Source: Acanthaster planci (lineage: Eukaryota; Echinodermata; Asteroidea; Valvatida; Acanthasteridae). Taken from it: a stretch of DNA of 64,000 nucleotides. This document shows positions 13,210 to 25,500 of the stretch, one piece after another. The stretch covers positions 706,986 to 770,985 of the forward strand of contig NW_019091457.1 of NCBI RefSeq assembly GCF_001949145.1, in the 5' to 3' direction. The notes beneath the pieces were generated by a model. The model saw only the letters and a list, made by a program, of their open reading frames with translations. It was not told the origin of the DNA and ran no database searches. Position 1 is the first letter of the stretch, and each line of letters opens with the position of its first letter. The translations under genes were made by a program, and so were the position numbers.

Positions 13210-16200
13210 GGTGTTCGGCTCTTTCTGGCAGCGCTGATGACGGCCCGGTATCTTAGTCTTCACGGTACGGTGTGTGCGCACAACTCGTCCCGAGGGAGGG
13301 TCCCAGATGATTGCAAAGTGACAGCGGTATAAAATTGCGGTTGCTGATGTTTCAGGCTCGGTATCTAAGGATAAACTGAACCACCTCAACGAGAGATCCT
13401 CCCCGATCCTGCCGCTGCAGACAACTCGTTGCCTCTTGGGGTAATGAGACCACCGTCGCAATTCCTACGGCTTTCACGCGTGGTCCATTTACTGACTACT
13501 CCGGGTCTGTTTGAAGCTAATCATTGAACAAATTGACGGGCCCTGAGTGAGAGTGACAGCCCGGTGAGAGTTAAGTTAGCGATCGCAGGGGGGAGGGTGA
13601 TCGGTGCAATTAAGCAGGGACGCGGCCGCTCATTGGCTGCGTGTCGTTAAGCAACTGCACCTCCGTTAAACAATGCACCCCTGAGCCAGCTACAGCCCCC
13701 ATGATGAAGACAGGATCAAGTCCCAAAACCACACAAGGCGAGGGAGCCGGTGCAACGTTGAGAGATAAACCCTCTCCTTCTTGGAGTGATTGGTGGACAG
13801 GGGGGCTGGCCCCGGGGTGTCCCCCAACCGTTGGATTATCGCCCACCTTATCCAATTGTCTGAATTGCGGCCTAAGTGGTAGCAATTCAATCTAATTGAT
13901 TTGCCAAAGCACATACCTACCCGGGCCCGCGGACGGGTTGGGCTTTCGCTCAGCGCTGCAGACCTGCCCGTCATGCGTGTCAAGTTATAATCTGTCAAAA
14001 ACGAGTAGTTGATGTCTGTGACAAGTCTAAACCACACTTGGATTCCACTATTAGTTCTGTGGTGTCACGAACGTCTCTCATGGTTGATTTTGCATAAGGC
14101 CGGGTGAGAGCACAAGTTCACGGTATTCTTCAAGGGTCTGTCTTCACACAAGTATAAAACTTTGTTCATTGCTTGGAGTGCTGGGTTGTGCTGTACATTT
14201 TTACCCAATAACTCCACCATATTAAAGGCTAAATGGTGGGGGAATCTAATGAACGTCTTCAGAGAATATTTAGAGCGCAGGCTGCGCCACGCCGACGCGA
14301 CTGAATTTGTAATACGAACTTCGTAATAAGTATAGAATGAAATTGCAACGTTTTCAAGTTTGATCGATGTCTCATGAGCTTGTTATGTAAAACTTTGAAT
14401 TAGGAAAAACGAATTCAAACTTGAAGTTCAAGCTTTAACTTTAAGACAGACTGCGTTAACTTAAAAAAACGACATAAAATTATATGACGATCGAAATCCT
14501 AAAGGCAACATTGACAGAATATCATTTGATATAATGTTGAGACTGGTTATGTCTTGTCATATACCAGTCATTTCAGTACTCGTACTGGTCATTAGGAAAG
14601 TGAATGAAGCCTCTTCAACCAGCGAGTGACAGTACTTGGCTTTTGTTGTTACAGCACCGGATTACGATCAAGTGCACTTCGGCCAAAAAAGTCATTGACT
14701 TCGGGGACCTCCGCACACCTCAAACCGCACCCCCAACTGTAATGTTTGGACAGGACAGCGGTTCAACCCGCGTTATTGTTATTCTGGCTGGAGAACAGAG
14801 TACTGGCTGTAAAAAGCGATGATTAACAGCCACTTAGGTCGGAGTTAATGAGTGAAAAGGTGCATGTCAGCCTCGACCAAGCCAAATAAATAACCCAATT
14901 AATTTGTGGAACGAACGGTCTTAAACTTCACGCAAGAAAATGGAAGGAGAGGAGAAAGTTCTGTGAAAGACAGTCCCGAGAACACCGTATTTTCCTCTTC
15001 TAAAATAAGCCATTCTTGTTTACTGCGAGAGTGTGGAATGTTCGTGTAAACGACAGGGATCTTTATCTGACACTCAATCCTTGTTTGGGGTGTCTTTATT
15101 TAGAGGAAGCCAAGGTGGAAAAGTGGAGGAGTTTCTTTGACGCAGAGCAGGAGAGCTGCCAAAACGGATTGGGTGGTCCTCCTCCTTCAAGGCTATTTTG
15201 ACAAGGTGACTGGTCCCCGGCCCATCCACCGCCACCACCACTACCGTTGCACGAACTTGACGTGAGATTGACCGATGTCCCCCCCCCACACCTACCGGAC
15301 CAATCGCTGTCCACCTTTTATCCTGCGCTCGCCCGAGAGCTGCCGTCAGTTCGGCCGCCCGATTGGCCGGACGTCCGACCAACCGAGCTGTCACGCTGCG
15401 TCCGCGGAAGACTGACGCGCGGGCCCGGGGGAATTCACACTGAGATAAGTAATTTGCAGGCGGACCATATGTCAACAAATACTTTGGGCTTACTTTTCTG
15501 CGGATTTCCCCCGGTCTCGACAACTATCTCTTGATTCCGGTAAACGGTCCCCATAGCCTTAATAGCAGGGCGAGTGTTATGTTATTCCACGGCGGAGCCC
15601 CGCCGGGAGATAGAGTCGAGTCACGGCTCGGTGCGGTTTTCACCCCGGAGCAAGCACCAGGCGAAGAGGGTATACGAGGTTTTGAAGAAAAGGTTTCCAG
15701 TGAGGTTGACCCAGGGGGCGCATTAGACTTATATCCACAAACATAATGATGGAGGTCCACTAATCTTGTGTATACATCCATCGTGCATACAAACAATTAA
15801 CGGTGAGCCCGGCCGGGCACAAATTTCTAAATAATGGATCAAGTCACCGCGGCAGCCCCTGAGTACATGACGTGTGCGGCTTTACTCTGGCACGAAGGGG
15901 GGTGATTTATTTGGATAGAGGGCGGGAACAGTGCGAGAGGGCGCTATAACTCACAGCGGTGTCCCATAGCTTGGGATTGATAACCAGAAAATAAACTATC
16001 ATTGACGACAATGATAAAAAATATCTCATTAAAAGGAAAAATCAGGGAAAAGTACTTTTAAGTAGTTTCCTCGATTAAAAAAAAAACTCTCTCGGGTACT
16101 TAAGACACATAAAATAAGAGCGTATTTCGCTATCTCTCAGCTTCTATGCAAAACTGTTCAATTCTGTGAGTACTCCAATGATTCGGGGAGAGATTTTCTT

Positions 16201-16419
16201 CCAGATATGATCCCTTTTGAAAGTAATGAGGATTTTGGCCAGTCAGGAGAAGATAAAAGATGAACCCAATGCGATGCAGAAGTGAACATTTTAGCACTCC
16301 GTTTCTTCCTTTTTTTCACGGAAAAAACCAGCTCGCAAATCGTGTTGACAACAAGTTCCCTTTTGGGATAGCATACCATGGAGACCACGGACTGTCCACG
16401 CAAGAGCAAAAAATTGAAG
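13210..16419. other. NK3 5' flank
   Basis: This is upstream sequence of NK3 and probably holds its 5' UTR and promoter. The minus-strand frame stays open from the NK3 ATG to 13461 but shows no conserved protein and has weaker start candidates, so I treat it as 5' UTR or spacer. A CpG-rich block lies at about 15200-15700. AGGGCGCT occurs at 15938-15945. No other gene is recognisable. Confidence 0.5.
15314..15366 (-). promoter_or_regulatory. Possible distal NK3 promoter (CCAAT + TATA-like)
   Basis: On the minus strand GGCCAATCGG (CCAAT at 15366-15362) is followed about 40 bases on by GGATAAAAGG (15323-15314), a one-mismatch TATA box, inside a CpG-rich block. The spacing suits a polymerase II promoter pointing toward NK3. 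It is 2.1 kb from the ATG, so it would need a long 5' UTR or an unseen non-coding exon. It could be coincidence. Confidence 0.2.
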
Positions 16420-16480
16420 CTTAACCCTAACCCTCCTCAATCCTTCACCTGTTGGAGGACTGAGGAGGGTTAGGGTTAAG
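16420..16480. repeat. Telomere-motif hairpin
   Basis: Two perfect 20-bp arms (16420-16439 and 16461-16480) surround a 21-base loop. Each arm carries two telomere-type words: CCCTAA on the left and TTAGGG on the right. This is a foldback of interstitial telomere-like sequence, not a telomere. It may be a remnant of end-joining repair or a small foldback element. Confidence 0.85.
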
Positions 16481-16531
16481 ACACGCAAAGCTTTTTCGGC
16501 CCATGAAATTCAAATACTGACCTGCAGTGTG

Positions 16532-16558
16532 TGGAAGTCATCACTCGGATGACTTCCA
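16532..16558. repeat. Short perfect hairpin
   Basis: TGGAAGTCATC (16532-16542) pairs perfectly with GATGACTTCCA (16548-16558) across a 5-base loop ACTCG. It lies 52 bases past the telomere-motif hairpin and may belong to the same inserted piece. Confidence 0.65.
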
Positions 16559-17486
16559 AAGAGAGCGCAAGTGGGGATGCCGTTCTTAAAATGCTTTGAC
16601 GAACAGTTCAGTGAACGACGTACAATAACACTTGTTGCCAATGTGGTTAGATTGGGACTCTTTCAAGCGACAAAGATATTTCCCTTAAAAAGTACACCCT
16701 ACCTTTTCAAAGTTCCACTACACAAAAACTACCAAAACGGTTTGTAAGCATCTTTGACTTTTTTTTTCGTTGAAAAAATCTGTCTGACTGGTTTTCCCTT
16801 TTGGCCTGTAAAAAGTACAAAACCGTTAAGTGTACGCGATTCACGCATTCGCGCTGAGAGAGATTTATTGTCGGAACCAAAGTTGATCGTGGAATGGGTC
16901 GCTTATTCAAAGAAACCCTTTTTATAACAAAGATTGTACACTGTGGCTTAAGATTGAATCGCTGTTTATTGTTTGACTTTTCCACTCACAAGTCAATCTT
17001 GTCCGAGTTGTCGCACAGTTTAACCTCCTTTCTCCCTTTTTTAATCAGTGATTAAACAAACGCAGCGAGTTGTTTAAACAATTAAAAGAAACAAAACCTG
17101 CATGGTGAATTATTATTGATGGTCGGAAGGCAATCGACAAACATGACTAATGGCCGTACGATTAGCGACTGGCGCGGGTTTTTTTTCCCTCGATCTCTTC
17201 CGCAGCCCACTGATTGCCTGTTATTGAAAGTGATTGTCCAAATATTCCGTCCCGAGAACCCTTAAAGGTACAGCTTCGAACTCGAAAACACAAGGGGAGA
17301 TTCGCTGATTTCAGCTCGGATGTGAGCCCGCACAGCAGCGCTCACTTGACATACTCCTGCAAGAGTTTATGGTAAACGCCTCTCAATGTAAAACAGAAGT
17401 ATTGTCGTCTTTCAACAAAACATTGGCCAAAATTAAGTCGGGAGGCCCACAGTAAGATCAAACAAAGACGGTCACAAAGCAAGAAA

Positions 17487-17547
17487 CTTACCAAAGACGA
17501 GTGGACCAAGGTATGCCTCATACCTTAGTCCACTCGTCTTTGGTAAG
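17487..17547. repeat. 29-bp near-perfect hairpin
   Basis: Arms at 17487-17515 and 17519-17547 are reverse complements with a single mismatch, separated by only CCT. The arm begins CTTACCAAAGACGAG. A terminal loop this small is unlike a normal microRNA precursor, where 8 or more unpaired bases are usual. A recent foldback insertion or snap-back repair event is more likely. It lies in the NK3-NK4 spacer. Confidence 0.85.
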
Positions 17548-20500
17548 TGGAGAAAGGACACCGACTCCCCAAACCCCAAAGCAGAAGCAATGACGCATCG
17601 ATTGCCGATGTATATAGATCGACAGAAAAAGCGTCGGGAACATTCGGGCGTCTGTGCCTGTCACCTCCCATCGAATGGAAACTGGCGAGGAGTGAGCGCT
17701 GAAGAATTTACAATTGCGACGGTGAGTTTCTACTCCAAACCTTCGTTCAGAACATTTCTAAAAATGGCATGGGTCGTTCTAGTTGCATTCACAGCTGTTT
17801 CCCACACATTCCGCGTTGACTTATCTCCACAGACACGGAAATCTCAGCTTACTTCGGCACCATTTTGAACCCAATCAAACGAGGAAGTCCGCGATTTTCT
17901 TGACAGTATTCAAGGCTGGGAGAATAAGGCCGCGTCCGAAACGGGATTACAGAGCTACGGCTAGGTCTATTGTCGGCGCTTCTCCACACATTTCCAATGG
18001 AGCAAAGACCTAGACGTAGCTCTAGACAAGAGATTCGGATGCAGCCTTAGATTCATCAGCAAAAACAATTGTAAAAGACACGAATGCAAAAAAACCCTCA
18101 GAATCTTTACGAATAAAGGGGTTAGTCCCGCTTGTAAACCAGAAACACATTTCATTGATACTGAAAATTACGGAAGGTTCCTATTTTAAAATCGAAATTA
18201 TAACTAGTCCACTTTTTACAGGCATCATCCATTCCCTTTAATTCATTCCCCGTAGCGTTTTTTGTTGTTATCGCTGATAACATAAACTCACGTCCATTCA
18301 CGAGCCTTCACAAAATTCATTACCATTTCCCCTTAATACTTGTCTGTGACGTGATTGACAGTTTGTTTTCGCGCGCGATAAAATAATAAACGGCGAATCT
18401 GTCCCGCGAGATGTGCCCGGCAATATACCATGGATCGGATCGGATTACAGGGGCCCAGCGTCTTCAAAAATGGGTGGGGTCTGTCCCTATTCAGTGTTCA
18501 AATTACCCATCACTTCCCGTAACATAAGTTACTGGGGGACTGTACTATTTTGTTCTGTTAGGAAGAGCGCATGCTTTGAAACAGCAATTAGACCTAAGCG
18601 TGAAATACGACAGCGTTATGATTTCGTAGGCAACTTGGGAAGTCCTGCATGCGCCTTTACAAGCGAGACTGCTTATTTGAGAGGCGACACGGAGGACTGT
18701 CAGCTTGTCGCGTTTTGTCTGAATTTGGAGCAATTGAGGTTCGCCAAGTAAAACCAACAAGTACCAGAAAACAACTGTAAAATTGTTAAATGTAAGCCTT
18801 CACATTTCCCAAAGTTTTGCAGAATTTTCCCCTCGTTCTGACAAGGCATTTGCCTTATGGGAACGGAATAATAGAATGGAGAACCGGGAGCCACAAGAGG
18901 GCGCTGCTCCTCCATTACTGTCATGACAAACCGAAGTTCCACAGCCATCATCCGAAATGGGGGCTGCAGCCCATCAAATGGTGAACTTCGGGGCCACAGG
19001 GGTCAAACGAGGTCAAGTGAAAACGAAGCGTAAGCAGTGACACGAGGGGTGGTGTGGGAGCTGTTAGCGGTATTTGTTAATGTGTTTTATAGGCAAAGTG
19101 ACGGGTGCCCGCATGTCAAACGAAGTACAGTACACGTACATTGCCAGAGGATGGGCGATTTTATTTGAGGGGGGGGGGTCCAGACCAATTGAGTAATATT
19201 TGTCAAGCTGTACGAAAAAAAAAACACACACACATTAGTCAGCGCAGTGTATACGTTTGGAGACCCTTTTCATTCGTGGTTTTTTTAACTTGAGAGAGAG
19301 CCGGACGATTACGGGAAAGGAAAACTTACACGATTTCCCACAGAAATCCTGAAGATAATCGTTTAATCGGAATTTTTTCCTTACATAAATTTCGGACAGG
19401 GTTGGTGACATAATATTGGGTGTTTTTTTCTCGATCGGAATCCAAAATAAAGGCCAGACGGAAATGAGAATGACAAAATAGGAGGTGCAGTGAAAGGAGG
19501 TGCAGCCTAGCTGGCGGGTTTGCGCAGTGCTTCTTCCCATTTCTATGACGAATCAAGACTTGGTGTTACGATTTTGGAACAAACGATATTTTTTTGCCAT
19601 TTTGCCCAACTGCAGACAGAAAAGGCTGTTTCTTGAACTAAATAATTAATAGAGATATGCATTCATGTCTTGTACCTCACTGACCACATTATGTTTCGAC
19701 ACAAATCTTTTGGAATTTGTTCATCCTTTAAACAAAAAAAATTATAAAATTTAAACAATATTATCTTTTCTTCCATGCTGTATTTATAGCAGGAGGGACG
19801 AGTCAGTTCTGTAACAAGCTTCAGGCAAATTACCAGCCGTTCTCTTTGAGTCGCCCACAGTATTTTTTCCTGAGTAGACTGTTGTGAGGATCAGTGCACC
19901 TAAACAAACACGTTTAACGAGCAGATTACGGCTCGCTCGGTGGGCATCCACTAGCCACAGGGAACCAGTCAACTGCCAGTTACCAGGTCATGCGTGTACA
20001 GTGACGGTATAAACGCAGTCCCATTTTATTGCTTTTGCTAATTGGACCACCATGAATTTGGGCTTCCGCTGAAGGACACACGGCTGCGCCTTGTTTGGTC
20101 ATGGATCAACCTTGCATGATTTAACCGAAATGGTGCAATCCTAGCTGTAGCATTCGCTCAAAGAATGACACGAAAAACCAAAAGGGTTTCAAGTATGAAT
20201 TAAAGAGGCACCCCAAACCAAATTAAGTCTATCACTTTATCCGTCCTCAAGTTCCTAGTTTCTGATTCTGCGAGACTGTAAACAGAGGTAGCGGGAGACC
20301 TGTCGAGACTTACTAGTGATTCTTGCGCCATTATCAACACACACACGTCTTACAAATTAACACTTAATTTTTGATGAAAACTTGAAATGGACTGGAGATA
20401 AGGGTGAATTGAAAATTGATGCAAAAAGAAGTGTAAGAAGAGGGGTTATTTACAAGACCAAGGACATGGACTGAAATCTCCGTGACGGGTAAGAGCATTG

Positions 20501-22420
20501 TCCTCAGCCAGTTCATGGCCTGTCGAGATGTTTTTGAAAGTCGAAAGTATAAAGTGACCAGCATCTTCCCTCCTTGGGCCCTTCTTAGCTGTTAGTCCAA
20601 ATTGAAAGTGGTTCCGGAAGCCACATATTTTTTATATTTACAGTGCCAACTGCCATACTCTTTGTGCAGACGTGGTTCGGTGGCAGACTAAAAGGCTACA
20701 CCGAAATCTGTTGTCTAGAGCTGGGCCTAGGTTTTCACTCCATTGGAAACACGCGAAGAGGCGCAGACAATAGAAGTAGCCGTAGCCCTGGGAGCATGAG
20801 CATGCACGATGAGCGCAGAGGTGGACACGATACATGTGCAGTTGGGACGGACTGCGCGAGAGGAGAGAGGGAGAAAAAGCGACAAAGGTGTGTCTTAATC
20901 TGGACACAAAATGGAGAGGACTGTGCAGTGATGCCATCTGCTCGATCGTTATTTCTCAATGCTCAAAGCTGCTCATCAGAAAGTGTGCGGTCGATTGTCA
21001 TTTTTCTCTCACTTCACACATAAATAAGGAGGGAACCAGTCGAAAGCACTACATTGCAAACATCAAACGACGAAGAGGCTAGTGACCGGCATCATCAGCT
21101 CGTCCCAGTGTGTGCGTGTGGCGCCACAGCAGGAAGCCATTCTGTGCCCGCTGGCGGCCAGTTGACGCAACTCCGAAATACCAAATGGCTCTGGACGGAA
21201 ATCCTCTGTAGCGCCCTCAATGGTTTCACAGAGGAATCAAAGTTTCAGGCTGAGAGCGCAAAATAATAACACCAGATCGAGGCACTTTGGCCAGCTGAAT
21301 TCGTATGTCATCACATGTACATTCGCGTAGGAACTCTAAACATTTCCAACCTGTTTGGCAACGTCGCGTCAGCTGTTAACATGCTGTTTTAATCGCCAGA
21401 AGCTTTTTGGGTTGGAGGGGGTGGATGCTGGCAATGGCATTTTAAGTTTTGGGGGTAAGTGAACGTGGTCGACTGCCATGGGCTCATGGATAAGTATAAA
21501 TTATTGGTAGTTTATTTTCGCCTTGTCAGTCTTCTTCTCTGGTTTCAAGACACAGGAATGTGTGCGATGCTTTATGGGTAACAGTTAAAGGCCTTTTCAA
21601 ATCACCTGGGGAGAACAGGATGAGAATGATTCTTGGCGTATGTCGCGGCGACCATTGATGGGCAGTACTGTGCAGAGTTTTGGAGAAAAAGCGCTTGCGT
21701 AGATCTTCGCGTACCTCTAGATCTGTATTGATCCAAAATAAGATAGAGGGGTCCAGTTTGCCCTAAAATTCACAAGCAGAGCGAACGAGTGGAGGGGCCA
21801 TACAGTGTTGTCACAAACCTTTAAGGGGATCGGAGCTGTTTTCGTCGTCGCTGATGACACGGGTCGACCCGTGCGGGTCAACCACTGTAAACACGAGGGG
21901 GGCCCTCGGTAGCGGGTCAACCGGGAGGCCCCGGCTGATGTCTCTCTCTCTTTACTTCGTGCGACGGCCGGGGGAAGACTGTCTCGTCATCCTGCCGCGG
22001 ATCTCCATCGCCAGCGTGTCGCCACCACTGTTTGCCGCCCGGTCGCGGGCTGCTCTCTCCAAAAGAAAAGAAGTCAAAGTTGACACTTCGGCTTTGTCTT
22101 TCACAAAAGCCAAGCAAAACGGAAAGCCTTCTCAGCATAATAAAGTAGTTTACATAGCAGTGGGTGGTTAGCTTGTTGCGCTCACATTTAGACAATGGAC
22201 ATTATAATGGACTTTTTTCAGGTCTTAACAAAACTGACACAAAGAACCAATTTTGTAATACTGATTGACGGCGACCAACAGCTCCATGGTTTCACCTCAA
22301 TCACAGTACACCAAGGACAGAACTTCGATAAGCCGACCCATCACTTCTGATTGCAAGCTAGGATCTCCCCGATCAACTCTTAAAGAGCCAGGTTATTTTT
22401 ATATACCCAGCAAGAAATGA
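17548..22420. other. NK3-NK4 spacer, no gene
   Basis: Short unconvincing frames only. It contains a strong CTCF-like site at 18891 and an AGGGCGCT word at 21210-21217 (minus). G runs occur near 19170. No mobile element was identified. Confidence 0.5.
18891..18905 (+). promoter_or_regulatory. CTCF-like site
   Basis: CCACAAGAGGGCGCT matches the known bilaterian CTCF consensus CCASYAGRKGGCRSY at 14 of 15 positions, the best match in the window. It is a candidate insulator or loop anchor between NK3 and NK4. Binding is inferred only. Confidence 0.5.
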
Positions 22421-22592
22421 AACCGAGGGGTACCCCCAACATTTCCAATCCCTATACTCATTCCAGACTTTTGTTACTTAACACATCCCCCCCCAAGATG
22501 TCTGAAAGGAATTCCCCAGATTCCTGCGAGACAATGACCAACACAAAGCAGGAGGGGTGCTCTCCGTCTCATACCTTGCTGCATATGTTTTT
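22421..22592 (+). repeat. Dispersed repeat, copy 1
   Basis: About 170 bases similar to 50361-50531 in the same orientation. Exact shared words include CAATGACCAACAC (22532-22544 here) and GGGGTGCTCTCCGTC, with CATATGTTT near the end; other parts have diverged. No coding capacity or terminal inverted repeat was found. It is probably a fragment of an old interspersed element. Confidence 0.6.
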
Positions 22593-22599
22593 TTTTTAA

Positions 22600-25500
22600 A
22601 CTTGGCACATACATACACTCCTGATCATTACAAACGTGAAGTTTGAACTCAGTCAGGCATATGGTTTTGTTGTTACGATCATCAAATTGAAGTTCATGAC
22701 TACATGCATGCCCGTACTCTTGCTCTGAGAACCGCAGTGCAGTGGAAAGCGTATACATTTTTGGCTGAATCGTCTCGAAAGAATGCGCTCTGCGTGAGAA
22801 CGGTTTGTTCGACTTTCGCGAAACTGGTGCTAAAATGACCGCAAAGAGTTACTCTAAATACTCCTTAAGGCTCAACTACTGAAAAATAATCACTGTTGCG
22901 AAATCGGAAAAAAAAGTCGAGGGGCGCCCCTGGCTCTTGTAGGGTTTAAGACTGGTAGAATATTTTTTTGGGGGGGTGGGGGGATACGGTAAGCAACGCC
23001 CTCCTCCTCAGCGACGCAGATTTTGGGTGATTGTCGCTAAAAATGATGTCTCCTCTTTGGTCTCATGAAGTGGGAACAATTTGGGGCTGAGACCTTTTTA
23101 GTCACCCTGACCCACTCTTCCAAAACAAGGCTGTAGGTAATTCAGAAGTTGGACAATTCGTCTCTCCCACTCTTAATCATTGCCGCTTCAAGGTGAACTA
23201 AGGTGTACGAGAAGTTGCCTGCAGAGAGCTTTGGTATTTTGGACAATGAAAGTTGCGACATTTCCATCGTTTGTGTGGATATTGATATTGCTATCGAGAT
23301 ATTTTACCTCATGGATCTTCAGCTTCGTTTGTGAAAACGGTGATTCACAACATTAATAAGAAGGATTAAACCTCTACAAAGACTCGTAGATGCTGCAATA
23401 ACATTTGTGTTGATTATTTCTACTGAACCATATTATGATTTTTATTCAACATGTTTCTGTTTTGTATTTATTGTAACCCCGAACAGCAGTTGCCAACATA
23501 TCCACGAAGCTAATGTATTAAACGGTAGTTAAAATCGATCTGTTTTTATACAAACCTTTAAAATGCACTGTTATGTCTCATTTAAACTTATTTTCAACTT
23601 TTTTTCACAATTTGAAAGGGCATTTTGCGGCCTGTTTGCTTCTATGCTAGTGGGTATTTCCATATTCATGAGAAAAACTGTGATGTCATCCCAGGAAAAA
23701 GTCCAAACGTTACATTGGTCTGTTTGCAAATAGCCATGTATATTTGTAGATTATGCTGGAATTAATTTGATTTTTTTGCTGATTCATTAGTGTTTTTGTG
23801 CATATTAACAATAAGTGACCACCAATGCTTTTCTCAGAAATGTTTTCAGTAAGTAAATTGTCGTTTTTATTATTTTAATACAAAACCTACCCGATGAACG
23901 ATGTCTTCCGTTGTCCAGGAAAGCATGGATAATGTTAAGTGTTTAAAAAAGTGCATTTTTCAGTGCATTTAACCAAATGGGAGTGTAGAAGAGTGTTTAA
24001 ACATAGAAGAAGAGCACAAGTTGGAGAAAAATTGTGTTTCAGAAAGATTCATTGCGGCTACCCTTTAAATATCAGCTATCTTGAAATCTCAAACGTTACG
24101 TGATGACCCGAGACCGTAGGAAGAAATTCTGTCTGGTTGTCAGCGGGAATAAAGTCCAGCTTCTCTAAGAAGACGTTTCTTTAAAAATACCTCGGTTAAC
24201 ATTACTAGTAATGAGTGCTTTTCGACAGTTCTTGACTTAATTATTTCTTCAGGAAATCAACTTCACACATACAGGTCAGACCTCACAGCTTCAACAGAAC
24301 ACTGTAACCCCCTCCAGGTCAATTGACCCAAATGGAATCCCGAAATTTCTTAAAACTTTAGCGGGTTTAAAAGAAAAACATTTTTGTTGGTTAAAAAAAA
24401 TGGCCTATGAAAATTATCATTTGACCAGGAAAAGTGCCTTTTGACTTAGGAAAAGAGTTTTTAGAGAGAAACAACGCTTTCCTCTCTTGTCTCGAACTTG
24501 GCAGCGTTGTCTGGTGTTTGAAGGCCGACCAAACTACGCATGAAATTGGCTAAATAAACGACTAGGAATACTGAAATATTTTCAAGTCGGTATCGTGTAC
24601 AACTTCACAATCTTACAAGAGAGCGATCTGAAAATGGGAGGTTCCCACAGGCAGGGGACCACAGATTTTCTTTCCAGCACGTACAACACCGAAACGACCC
24701 CCCCCCACTTCGCCCAGAATGTTCCAAAATCGATTGATGCCGTTTATCTTTAGCAACTTTCACGGTGGTATTATCATGATCATAATTTTTTTGGTTTTAA
24801 ATCACGGTCAACAGACGGAGCTAATGGACCGGGGGCCCGGACCAGACAAGCCGTGGGGAGAGATAACGGAAAGCTCCCCACGACATTTTGGGGTCTTTTT
24901 GGCATCGATAAGAGACAGAGGAATGCGGGAAAATGTAAATAGAACTAGGCCCTAACGACGCCATCGTGCACCAGAGGCGGGAATTGCTGGCAATAATTTG
25001 GCAGTACACGACGAGCTGGTGATTAGGCTGACAGTTCGGTGACCGGAGAATGACTGTCATGCTGGCAGAGGAGATGCACAGACAACAAAGGGCACGTAAG
25101 GGTACAAGCCAAAACAGTAACGAACATGTGGACTCTGTTAAATACAATTTGCATTTGTATGCTTCGTCATGTAAAGTCCGCAGTTTGCGGAACACAGAAG
25201 CAATATGGGTAGTTTTTACAGGCGGGTGGCGCGAAACTCCAAAATGTACGCGCAGAAGTGGCAAAAAGGGCGTGACAGAGATTCGAGGAGTCGAAAATGT
25301 CTGCAACAGATGGGTGCTTGGGATGGATTTTATTACCATCCTGAATTTAAACCCTGTCTGCATTCGTGGTTTGCGTCGCTGATCATGTTGCTTGCCATAA
25401 AATTTGGGTATAATTGCCGACGTCACGTAAAGTTTTGTCTTTTCAGGGCTTCCATGACTGTAGGCTATTTGTCATTGTTCTCTGCACTGTCTCGTGTACA

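Noticed and set aside
13210-13461. N-terminal extension of NK3 upstream of the ATG at 13209
   Set aside because: The frame is open but has no similarity to NK3 N termini. The ATG at 13209 has a strong context and sits just before the TN motif, as in relatives.
17487-17547. microRNA precursor
   Set aside because: A 3-base loop and near-perfect 29-bp stem do not fit a normal Drosha/Dicer substrate. It is kept as a structural finding instead.
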